Shown here: one piece after another, positions 54,091-61,520 of the stretch
Position numbering within the stretch: the first letter of the stretch is position 1
Layout of the letters: each line of letters begins with the position of its first letter
DNA from: Pseudomonadota bacterium
GTDB lineage: Bacteria; Pseudomonadota; Alphaproteobacteria; Rhizobiales; Rhizobiaceae
Reading direction: 5' to 3'
Assembly (NCBI GenBank): GCA_023444445.1
Contig: JAEXMK010000197.1
Location: 1-64,000 of the forward strand
DNA: 64,000 bases
Made by a program: the position numbers and the translations under genes
Notes under the pieces: model-generated
Databases searched by the model: none
What the model was told of the DNA's origin: nothing
What the model saw: the letters and a program-made list of their open reading frames with translations, nothing else

Positions 54091-54177
54091 AAAGCCGCAA
54101 ACTCGGACGCATGGCACTGTCGCTGAGCGACCGTGCCGGAGGCCGCCTGGGCGGGGTTTGACACGCTCGCTCTTTAA
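54087..54177 (+). pseudogene. Remnant of an aldo/keto reductase gene
   Basis: Only 91 bases remain. The start ATG overlaps the uxuA stop as ATGA and encodes MKSRKLGRMALSLSD, the recognisable beginning of aldo/keto reductases (usually RKLGRT.LSVS). A second frame then reads VPEAAWAGFDTLAL followed by TAA, which looks like the last helix of such enzymes. About 900 bases between are missing, and the join is out of frame. The gene was probably the dehydrogenase of this operon, lost by internal deletion; a sugar/fucose-type dehydrogenase is likely from context. Confidence 0.65.
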
Positions 54178-54207
54178 GATTGACCGATACGATGGAAGGA
54201 GGACGCC

Positions 54208-55050
54208 ATGGAGCTGATTGATACCCACCAGCATCTGATCTTGCGGGGAAAACTCGGTTATGCCTGGACGCGCGGGGAGCCGAGCCTTGCAGGAAGTTTC
54301 ACCCGGGCGGACTATGCAGCCCTGGTCGAGGGTAGCGGGATCATCGGCACGATCTTCATGGAGAGCGGGGTGGATGACGGTGATTACCGGGCGGAAGCTC
54401 GGCTCATCGCCGAGATGGTCGGGGAAGGCGCCTTGCCGATGTTCGGCCAGATTGCCAGCTGCCGACCGGAAACGGATCGGGGCTTCGATGCCTGGCTGGA
54501 GGAGTGCCGTCGCCTCAAGGTGGTTGGCTTCCGGCGTATTCTCCACGTCATGCCTGATGAGACAAGCCGTGCGGAAAACTACCGGCGAAATGTGCGCAAG
54601 ATCGGAAAGGCTGGATGGCCGGTCGATCTGTGTTTTCACTCCCGCCAACTGGCCATTGCCGCCGAACTCATCCGCGCCTGCCCGGACGTCCGCTTTATGC
54701 TCGACCATTGCGGCACGCCTGATATTGCCGGAAACGATTTCCCCGCCTGGAGCGAGCGGATGGTCGATCTGGCCAGTTTGCCCAATCTCTCCGTCAAGCT
54801 TTCCGGTGTCACCGCCTATTGTGCGCCGGGCCAGGCGATTGTGGAATGCGTGAGACCCTATGTGGAAACCGTATTGAACCTGTTCGGCCCTACCAGAATG
54901 GTCTGGGGCGGCGACTGGCCGGTGGTTGATCTCGGCTCGGGTCTGCCGGAATGGATCGCGATGACGAGAGAGTTTCTTTCGGCGCTTTCACCGGATGAAC
55001 AGGCGGCGATCGGTCATGGCAACGCCAGACGATTTTATCTGGCACAATAG
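54208..55050 (+). CDS. Amidohydrolase family protein, probable sugar lactonase
   Basis: Amidohydrolase-2 type metal-dependent hydrolase, 280 aa. DTHQHLI at the N-terminus, FMLDHCGTPDI and the C-terminal MVWGGDWPVVD are the metal and acid sites. Relatives act as L-fucono-, L-rhamnono- or galactonolactonases in sugar oxidation, and its position after an aldo/keto reductase remnant fits a lactonase that followed that dehydrogenase. AGGAGGA lies 6 bases before the ATG. It is the last gene of the operon; a tRNA gene converges 61 bases later. Confidence 0.88.
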   Translation: MELIDTHQHLILRGKLGYAWTRGEPSLAGSFTRADYAALVEGSGIIGTIFMESGVDDGDYRAEARLIAEMVGEGALPMFGQIASCRPETDRGFDAWLEECRRLKVVGFRRILHVMPDETSRAENYRRNVRKIGKAGWPVDLCFHSRQLAIAAELIRACPDVRFMLDHCGTPDIAGNDFPAWSERMVDLASLPNLSVKLSGVTAYCAPGQAIVECVRPYVETVLNLFGPTRMVWGGDWPVVDLGSGLPEWIAMTREFLSALSPDEQAAIGHGNARRFYLAQ

Positions 55051-55111
55051 CACGACGCCCGGCGGGATACGGACCTGATTATGTTCACAATTCCGTGAAA
55101 ATTCTGAGAGG

Positions 55112-55196
55112 TGGTGCGGGTGGTCGGGCTCGAACCGACACTCCTTTCGGAACCGGATTTTGAGTCCGGCGCGTCTACCAATTCCACCACACCCGC
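55112..55196 (-). tRNA. tRNA-Leu (CAA)
   Basis: 85 bases with encoded CCA at the 3' end (55112-55114). The acceptor stem pairs GCGGGTG with CACCCGC. The anticodon stem CCGGA/TCCGG encloses the loop CTCAAAA, giving anticodon CAA, which reads TTG. A long variable arm, typical of leucine tRNAs, is present. Fold checked by hand for acceptor and anticodon stems. Confidence 0.95.
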
Positions 55197-55717
55197 ATTT
55201 CGTCGCCGATCATGTTTCAGGTCTCGGCTGGACGCCTGCGCCTGGTACCCTTTCGGCAAAATTCCCGTTCTCTATTCTCACGTCGCCAGCCCTTTGAAAA
55301 TACGACGTTTTCAATTCGTCATTATTTTCTGTGGATTGATAGGCAAACCTTTTTTGAGTACGGCCTGTCCAGCAATTCCGCCAATGAGGCAACGGAGGTA
55401 ATGCCACGGCGTCTATCACGGGCGGGACCATGCGTGCAACCCCAAAAGCGGGAAAATTGCCCTGCAGAATGGCATGTCCCGCGTGCGGGGCGGGGCAAGA
55501 TCGCAGGCCGCCACCTGAAACATTCGGCAGCTTCGCCGCGCCGTCGATGGCTGAATCGTTTGCGAATGTTTCAAAACGATACACCTTTGATTGAGATATT
55601 TTTATAATTTTAGACATATCTAATAAATGCTTATATACGCAATTGCTAATTGAACTTATAATGGCGCGGTGGAATTTCCACGCGGGGCGGGAGTAGCCAA
55701 CTCATACGGAGGAAATT
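55197..55717. other. Intergenic region between tRNA-Leu and the Gly-rich gene
   Basis: 521 bases. Open frames exist on both strands but overlap each other, have no good ribosome-binding site and no recognisable product, so I do not call a gene. The last ~120 bases are AT-rich, with TATAAT at 55657-55662 as a likely -10 element of the downstream gene. Confidence 0.6.
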
Positions 55718-56389
55718 ATGAGGGCTCTTTCTCGCAATTTGTTACTGTCTGCCTGCCTGATCTTGCCAGTAAACGCCCATGCACTGGATATCGGGATTGG
55801 TGGAGAGAACGGGGTTAATGCTAGCGTGGGTGGTAATGGTAGCGGTGGCCTGGGTGTCGGCGCTTCCGTGGGCGGCAGCAACGGTGTCAATGCCGGTGCC
55901 GATGTGGGCGGGCGAAGCGGTGGCGGCTTGGGTGCCGATGTCAACGCTTCCGTCGGCGGCAGCAATGGGGTTAATGCGGGTGTCAACGCATCCGTCGGTG
56001 GCTCCAGCGGCGTCAATGCGGGCGTGAATGCGTCTGTTGGCGGTTCCAACGGCATTAATGCGAATGCCGGAGCCAATGTCGGCGGATCGCGCGGCCTCGG
56101 TGTTGATGTCGGGCTGGGAATTGGCGGCTCAGGTTCGTCGGGCAATCCTGGCAATCCTGGCAATCCTGGCAATCCGGGAAATCCGGGAAATCCGGGCAAC
56201 ATCGGAAATCCGAACAATCCCGGCAGGCCGATGACGCCTCGCGCCATGCGTCAGGTCATCCAGTCCTATAACGATATGTCGCGCACCGAGCAGATCAAGC
56301 TTGCCCGCCGGTGCGTCGATATTCTGGGTGGCGGATATGATGCGGCTTTGACGCAATTGTGCAAGATGATCAGGACCGCCTCGCGCTAA
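55718..56389 (+). CDS. Secreted Gly-rich repeat protein with collagen-like GNP tract
   Basis: No family recognised, 223 aa. A Sec signal (LLLSACLILPVNAHA) is followed by ~110 residues of imperfect repeats of the type NASVGGSNGVNAG, then a GNP triplet tract at about 142-165, then a more ordinary C-terminal domain (RPMTPRAMRQVIQSYNDMS) with two Cys. Repeats like these build fibrous or matrix proteins. GGAGG lies 7 bases before the ATG, preceded by an AT-rich promoter. A bidirectional hairpin follows the stop. A role in the extracellular matrix or adhesion is inferred from composition and export. Confidence 0.82.
   Translation: MRALSRNLLLSACLILPVNAHALDIGIGGENGVNASVGGNGSGGLGVGASVGGSNGVNAGADVGGRSGGGLGADVNASVGGSNGVNAGVNASVGGSSGVNAGVNASVGGSNGINANAGANVGGSRGLGVDVGLGIGGSGSSGNPGNPGNPGNPGNPGNPGNIGNPNNPGRPMTPRAMRQVIQSYNDMSRTEQIKLARRCVDILGGGYDAALTQLCKMIRTASR
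56141..56212 (+). repeat. 9-bp tandem repeat encoding GNP triplets
   Basis: Six near-identical 9-bp units (GGCAATCCT/G, GGAAATCCG) run from 56141 to 56194, then one GNI and one more GNP unit to 56212. Because the unit is a multiple of three, slippage would change repeat number without a frameshift. Confidence 0.85.
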
Positions 56390-56413
56390 GACGGGTTCCG
56401 TCCGTGTCATGAA

Positions 56414-56443
56414 ATCCGAAGGGCGCCACGGCGTCCTTCGGAT
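56414..56443. terminator. Bidirectional terminator between convergent genes
   Basis: ATCCGAAGG at 56414-56422 and CCTTCGGAT at 56435-56443 form a 9-bp stem with extra internal GC pairing (CGCC/GGCG). It lies between the Gly-rich gene and the converging CelD-like gene, touching the latter's stop codon. Short T-containing runs follow on both sides. Confidence 0.7.
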
Positions 56444-57714
56444 CAATTGCCCTTTCGCCCGAAGGATAGAATCTTCTGCCGCAGGCTGCGCGCGAGGTTG
56501 CGGGTATTGCGGTACATGTCCACCTGCGTGGAAACCTGCCGCACGTCGCGGTCGCTGTTTTGGGTGAGGCCGACGACCAGTGTGCCCATTTCCTGCCGTT
56601 CCTGCCAGAAACGGCTCATGATCGGGTGATCGGGCACGGCGCAGCTGTCGCTGCGCAGAATATTGGCGTCGTCCAGATGCCAGTCGGTCAGTTTCTGCAC
56701 CAGCAGCTTGCCGGGGGAATATTGCGAATAGTTTTCGTCGAAGGCTGTTTTCCACGTATAGGCTTCGCCGGCCGTGATGAACACCACCATGGATGCAATG
56801 GCGCTGCCATTGAGATCGATAGTGTGGATACGAACGGCATCCGCTTCGGCCAGGTTGGTGATCGCCTCGCGGGCGAAAGCGGCGCGATAGCGGTCGTTGA
56901 CCAGCGCAGTGCGTTTGCGGCCCTTCCAGCCGCTCGCCTCCAGCGCCAGAAACTCTTCCATGCGATAGCGAACATCTTTCGGCTGGCGGGTCACGCTGTA
57001 GGCGAGGGACCCAAGTTTTTCGAGCTGGCGCCACTGCCTGTTCATTTCTCGCAGATGGTGCGGTGCAAGGGCGTTTCGCAGATAGGCCTTGCCATCGAGG
57101 AGACTCTCCAGCATCGGCCGATGATAATTGCCGGTCGTCGTCACCGGCAGGTTGCGGCTGAGCGCAATCGCCCTGAACATGCGCGCAAACGGCCCTTCCA
57201 GCCGCACATCCGGCAGGACAAGAACATTGGGCAGGCGCATGTTCGGGTCGGAAAGGGCGTCGAAAAGATTGTCGAGGGTCTCGGCCGCTCCTTCGGTGTC
57301 GACCAGCGGCGTGCCGAGCGGCCCGAATGGATTGGCCCAGACGCGAATGATGGAAGGGCCGATCGAAAAGCCCGGCTTTTCCACGGTAAAGGGCATCAGA
57401 AAGCGCATGCGGCTCCTGGCGCCGTTCTCATCGCGAATGAGGGCAAAGCGGACGGACTTGTCCTCGATCCGTGGCATGGCGGGTGCGAGAAGCCGCCCGG
57501 TGAAGAAGACATTTGCCTCCATGACGCGGTTGGAGAGAAAGTCGAGTTCTTCCTGCATCTCGTAGCCGAGCTGGCCCGGATAGATGCAGAATTCCCGGCC
57601 CTCGCGTCCCACGCGCCGGCTGCTGTCAGCGGCAGGACGATCACGCTCGGCAGACGCCATCAGCGCCGCAATGCGCGGGTCCTGAAAATCCGGATTTTTT
57701 GGATCGCTGGACAT
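56443..57714 (-). CDS. CelD-like GNAT-fold acyltransferase
   Basis: Acetyltransferase of the CelD/FemAB-like group (Acetyltransf_6), 423 aa. Segments such as QWRQLEKLGSLAYSVT, FLALEASGWKGRKRTAL and DENYSQYSPGKLLVQ are typical of the two GNAT-like halves; the WKG..G loop is the usual family landmark. In cellulose and exopolysaccharide clusters such enzymes acylate sugars. The ATG at 57714 follows the flippase stop by 8 bases; a longer frame to 57939 lies inside the flippase gene. It and the flippase form a two-gene unit. Confidence 0.85.
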   Translation of the reverse strand: MSSDPKNPDFQDPRIAALMASAERDRPAADSSRRVGREGREFCIYPGQLGYEMQEELDFLSNRVMEANVFFTGRLLAPAMPRIEDKSVRFALIRDENGARSRMRFLMPFTVEKPGFSIGPSIIRVWANPFGPLGTPLVDTEGAAETLDNLFDALSDPNMRLPNVLVLPDVRLEGPFARMFRAIALSRNLPVTTTGNYHRPMLESLLDGKAYLRNALAPHHLREMNRQWRQLEKLGSLAYSVTRQPKDVRYRMEEFLALEASGWKGRKRTALVNDRYRAAFAREAITNLAEADAVRIHTIDLNGSAIASMVVFITAGEAYTWKTAFDENYSQYSPGKLLVQKLTDWHLDDANILRSDSCAVPDHPIMSRFWQERQEMGTLVVGLTQNSDRDVRQVSTQVDMYRNTRNLARSLRQKILSFGRKGN

Positions 57715-57722
57715 GCTTATCG

Positions 57723-59138
57723 TTACACCGCCTTCCCAGTGTCTTGACCCGCCCGGGGATCGTTGAAGGCAAAAAGGACGATCCCAAGTGTGCGGCGAAT
57801 GGCAATATGCAATAGCACAGCTTCTATGCACATGGCTATTGCCACCGCCGCTGCGGCCCCAGTCAGACCATAGACCGGAATGAGCGCCATGTTGAGTGCA
57901 ATATTGCAACCAAAGATGATTATATAAAGCACAACGCAAAGTTTTTGTTTGCCGGCCATATTCAGCAGCGTTTCTCCCGGACCGATCATCGCTTTGGCGA
58001 GAAAACCGGCAAAAAGGAAGAACATCAGCTGGTAACCCTGGACGAAGCCCGGGCCGAACAGCGACAGCAGGAACGGGCCTGCCAGGAGCACCACGCTACC
58101 GACGGCGAGCGATGGCCAGAAAGCCCAGCGTGCGGCCTGACTGGCAAAACCCGCAAGGCCCTGACGATCATTAGCCGACATCAAGGCGGCAAGACGTGGT
58201 GCGGCCGCCGCCTGCACCGAGAAAAACACGAATTGCATCAGCACGATGGTTTTTGCCGCGGCAAAATAGATGCCGACCTGATCGGGTGGCAGGTAAAGGC
58301 CGACAATCACCACATCGGAATTGGTCATGAGGAAACCGATGCCATCGATCAGGAACATTGGGAAGGCAAATCTTATCCAGTGGCGGAAATGAACCCTGCG
58401 GGTAGCACTCCGGAAATGCCGGTTGAGCCGGCGGTTCATGAACGCGAAGTGGAGAAGTGTGGTGACATAGGTGGCAAGAAGGGCCATGAGCATGGCGATC
58501 GTCGCGGTTTTTTCCGCGCCGAAACTGATCGCCGCCAGCATGAATATGAGGATCAGCACCGGGCGGACGATATAGGTGGGGCTGAGCGCGGAGACGGCCC
58601 AGCCATTGGCGCGCGCGGTGCCGTTCAGCACATCGCCCAACGCCACCATCGGCAGGGTGAAAAGCGCCAGCGCAACCGGGATCAGATAATAGGAAGCGAT
58701 GCGCTCGCCGAAGAAATACAGGAAAACGAACCCGAAAATTGCGAGCGTGCTGGCGGCGAGCATCGCGAAGATGCGTGCCGTCGAGGTTAGCCCCATGATC
58801 TTGTCATGGGCCTGCTCCTGCCGGTAGCCGGGTAAAAAGCGGATCACCGTCGTATGGAAACCGAGACAGGAAAGGTTGCCGAACAGGATCACCAGAACCC
58901 AGACGAAGGCGAAGAGGCCATATTCGAATTCGCCCATCAGGCGGGCAAGAATGATCTGCGAAATGAAGGCGATACCGGCGCTGACAATGCGCACGGCAAA
59001 GGCGACGAGTGCCATGCGCTGCGCGCGCGAAACGTCATCGCTTCCGGAAACAAGGACGGCGACTTTCATCCCCAGCGGCGCAAGCTTTGAGCGCAGGCCT
59101 GCGGGTAAGGCTTTTTCCGCCGTATTGAGGATAGCCAT
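57723..59138 (-). CDS. Wzx-type oligosaccharide flippase (MOP superfamily) 2
   Basis: Polytopic membrane protein, 471 aa with about twelve to fourteen hydrophobic segments. ILARLMGEFEYGLFAFVW and GFHTTVIRFLPGYRQE resemble polysaccharide flippases. It would export the lipid-linked sugar acylated by the neighbouring enzyme. The ATG at 59138 is preferred; the ribosome-binding site is weak. An acyltransferase lies 56 bases upstream on the same strand, suggesting a small polysaccharide-modification operon separate from the main locus. Confidence 0.9.
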   Translation of the reverse strand: MAILNTAEKALPAGLRSKLAPLGMKVAVLVSGSDDVSRAQRMALVAFAVRIVSAGIAFISQIILARLMGEFEYGLFAFVWVLVILFGNLSCLGFHTTVIRFLPGYRQEQAHDKIMGLTSTARIFAMLAASTLAIFGFVFLYFFGERIASYYLIPVALALFTLPMVALGDVLNGTARANGWAVSALSPTYIVRPVLILIFMLAAISFGAEKTATIAMLMALLATYVTTLLHFAFMNRRLNRHFRSATRRVHFRHWIRFAFPMFLIDGIGFLMTNSDVVIVGLYLPPDQVGIYFAAAKTIVLMQFVFFSVQAAAAPRLAALMSANDRQGLAGFASQAARWAFWPSLAVGSVVLLAGPFLLSLFGPGFVQGYQLMFFLFAGFLAKAMIGPGETLLNMAGKQKLCVVLYIIIFGCNIALNMALIPVYGLTGAAAAVAIAMCIEAVLLHIAIRRTLGIVLFAFNDPRAGQDTGKAV

Positions 59139-59194
59139 GATCCACACGCCATCATTTCCAGTTGAATAGGCAGTCCAACTGTAAGCGCTTCTCC

Positions 59195-60397
59195 TTAACG
59201 AAGGGTTTGGGGCGCGCCGGCCTCTGTGCCAATATCGTCCACCTCGGGTGGCTTGCGGATGCCGTTGAACAGGAAAAGCGCGAGCGGGCTCCGACGCATC
59301 ACCTGATGCAGCATGTAGGCCGTAGCCGTGGTGGCTGCGACGATGATTGCGAACTCCAGGATCGGCGGCAGCGCGATCAGGATGAAGAGGATTCCGAAGG
59401 TGTAAATCAGCGGATGATGAACCAGGTAAATGGTGAAGGACGCATCTGTCATCCGTTTTGCAAGCGGGCTCGGCCGGTCGAAATAGCGGCAGGCAAGGTC
59501 GATCAACAGACGGCTTGCCGCCACCGCGGCAATTGCGGAAACCAGCACCAGCAGGGCCGAAGCCGAAAACGGATGTTTCAGTCGCAATGTCACCGCCGTA
59601 CTTATTGCGCCCGCCGCGACGATGCCGGTGAGGAGACCCGTCTGACGGAACCGCTGAAAAAGAGCGCGATTACGGTGCAGCAGGGCACCGATCAAGAAGA
59701 AGGGCAGGTAGCGGGCGTAGGGGTCGGAAGCACGTTCATAAAGAAGGAAAAGCCTGTTTCCGCTGCTTGCTGCAAGCAGGCTGGAATCATAGATCATCAA
59801 CTCCCACAGGACCGGGAGGGCGCAGAGTGCGGCGAAAAACAGGGTGGCGTGCCGCTGCTGCTGCCTGTCAAACCAGTCTCTGACATGGGTAAATGGCGGG
59901 TGTTCCGCCAGAAACAGGAGAGCTGCCAGCAGGACCGAATAGGCGATGAGGGCCGGCAGGAACCACAGATGCATGATCCATTGTTCGCTCGGGCGCAGCA
60001 AGCCGGGCAGGCTCTCAAGCAGACTGTCGGCGGGAATATCGCCTTTGGCGACTCCGGCCAGCTGTAACAGGAAAAGCTGCAATGGCGCGAGGAGAAGCAC
60101 GGCCACGATGAAGGGCACGCCGAGGCGCAGGAAACGCTGCTTCAAAAAGCGCATCCTGCCTTTCTTGCCGATGACCATCGTGGAGAAATATCCCGCCACC
60201 AGAAAAAATGCCGGCATGCGAAAGGTGACCAGCGCAGCACCTAGCGCACTCAGAAACGGGCTGGTCTCGAAATCCTTGATGTCCCAAGGCAAAGCATGGC
60301 TGTAGAGCAGGGAGGCGTGATAGGGGATGCCAAGCAGCATCAGGAGAGCCCTGAGAGGGTCCCAGTAATGCTCGTAGTCTGACTTGTCCGGCTGCAT
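59195..60397 (-). CDS. OpgC/Acyltransferase-3-like membrane protein
   Basis: Integral membrane acyltransferase, 400 aa, about ten hydrophobic segments. YWDPLRALLMLLGIPYHAS with its His and FRMPAFFLVAGYFSTM are the family landmarks and resemble OpgC/MdoC, which succinylates periplasmic glucans. Substrate unknown, but neighbouring flippase and CelD-like genes point to a polysaccharide. GGGGGA lies close before the ATG at 60397. First gene of the unit that runs to 56443. Confidence 0.85.
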   Translation of the reverse strand: MQPDKSDYEHYWDPLRALLMLLGIPYHASLLYSHALPWDIKDFETSPFLSALGAALVTFRMPAFFLVAGYFSTMVIGKKGRMRFLKQRFLRLGVPFIVAVLLLAPLQLFLLQLAGVAKGDIPADSLLESLPGLLRPSEQWIMHLWFLPALIAYSVLLAALLFLAEHPPFTHVRDWFDRQQQRHATLFFAALCALPVLWELMIYDSSLLAASSGNRLFLLYERASDPYARYLPFFLIGALLHRNRALFQRFRQTGLLTGIVAAGAISTAVTLRLKHPFSASALLVLVSAIAAVAASRLLIDLACRYFDRPSPLAKRMTDASFTIYLVHHPLIYTFGILFILIALPPILEFAIIVAATTATAYMLHQVMRRSPLALFLFNGIRKPPEVDDIGTEAGAPQTLR

Positions 60398-60478
60398 TTT
60401 TCCCCCGCGCCGAAAACGCGATCCCGCGTGCTCCGCGACGACCAGCACGACTATTGGTGGAAAATGCTAATAAACTCT

Positions 60479-61372
60479 TCACGCACCGGAGGGGGTGGGC
60501 GGCGCCTTTTTCTTGGGCAGAAGGTCGAGTACCAGCGCGCAGCCGAAAATGATGATGCCGGCGCCGAAGAGTTGGGGAAGTGACAGGGGTTCGTCTAGCA
60601 CCAGAGCACCGACGAGAACGGCAACTACCGTAACAGCGAACTCCACGCTGATCGCCTTGGTTGCACCGATCGATGAGACCAGTTTGAAATAGGTGATGTA
60701 GGTTACGCCACTCATCACGACCGCCTGTATCAGAAGATATCCGTAATCGATGAGACCAGGTGTTCCCGGCAGGGGGACGGCGAAAAGAAGTGGCAGGGTC
60801 ATCAGTCCACCCGTCAGGAAGGAACCGATGGTGATTTCCCATGATCCCACGCCTTTCAGGTGGAGGCTCGCAAAATTGCTGCCATAGGCGGCGCAGATGC
60901 AGGCGGCGACGGCAGCGGCGCAGCCGATGACGAAACCGGTTGTCACGGGAACGGCGGGAAAACCAACGAGCAGGACAATGCCGGCAAAGCCGATGACGAG
61001 ACCGGCAATGCCCTGCCGCGTCAGGCGTTCCAGTCCCCAAATCTGCGAGATGAGCATGGAAAAAAGCGGGATTGTCGCCACCAATATGGCGGCCATCGCC
61101 GTGCCGATCTGCGGCGTCGCGTAGGAAAGACCGATGAGCTGCCCCGCGACCGTCGTTGCACCGACGACCGTGAAGGCGCGCCAGCCGGCGGTAAAGGCGA
61201 GCTTGCGGCGTGCTGCCCGCGCGATGAGGAAGAGGGCGACTGCGGTTACGATCGAGCGAAGCGTAACCGCGCCGATCCAGCCGAAGGCGGCGACGACATG
61301 CAGAAGCAGCAGGAAAGACACACCCCACGCAAGCGCGAGAAAAATATAGGCGGCAAGATCGCGAGGAGCCAT
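60479..61372 (-). CDS. EamA-family (DMT) transporter
   Basis: Ten-helix drug/metabolite transporter, 297 aa, made of two EamA repeats. The start IFLALAWGVSFLLLLHV, the AVALFLIARAARRKL loop and the second repeat ending FGAGIIIFGCALVLDLL are characteristic. Substrate not predictable: members export amino acids, purines or other metabolites. The ATG at 61372 begins the first helix; the longer frame adds only a polar tail. Between this gene and secA lies a terminator for secA. Confidence 0.88.
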   Translation of the reverse strand: MAPRDLAAYIFLALAWGVSFLLLLHVVAAFGWIGAVTLRSIVTAVALFLIARAARRKLAFTAGWRAFTVVGATTVAGQLIGLSYATPQIGTAMAAILVATIPLFSMLISQIWGLERLTRQGIAGLVIGFAGIVLLVGFPAVPVTTGFVIGCAAAVAACICAAYGSNFASLHLKGVGSWEITIGSFLTGGLMTLPLLFAVPLPGTPGLIDYGYLLIQAVVMSGVTYITYFKLVSSIGATKAISVEFAVTVVAVLVGALVLDEPLSLPQLFGAGIIIFGCALVLDLLPKKKAPPTPSGA

Positions 61373-61464
61373 GGAAGCGGTTTCCAGAAGATGATCAGGC
61401 TGCCTTATGGAATGTGTCGGCACCAGTCAACACCCGGATCAGTTGCAATGATCCGGGACAAACA

Positions 61465-61496
61465 AAATCGCCCGCAACATGGGTTACGGGCGATTT
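61465..61496 (-). terminator. Intrinsic terminator of secA
   Basis: On the minus strand, a 10-bp perfect stem (61487-61496 with 61465-61474) with a 12-base loop is followed by a T-rich run (TTTTGTTTG with the stem end), 25 bases after the secA stop. Classical Rho-independent terminator. Confidence 0.8.
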
Positions 61497-61520
61497 ATTT
61501 CTGGCAGAAAACCGGTGCTT

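Noticed and set aside
55112..55196. tRNA-Leu as integration site of a genomic island
   Set aside because: No integrase and no second copy of the tRNA 3' end were seen in the window.
55212..55607. 131-codon plus-strand frame and an overlapping minus-strand frame next to the tRNA
   Set aside because: They overlap each other, lack ribosome-binding sites and show no family resemblance.
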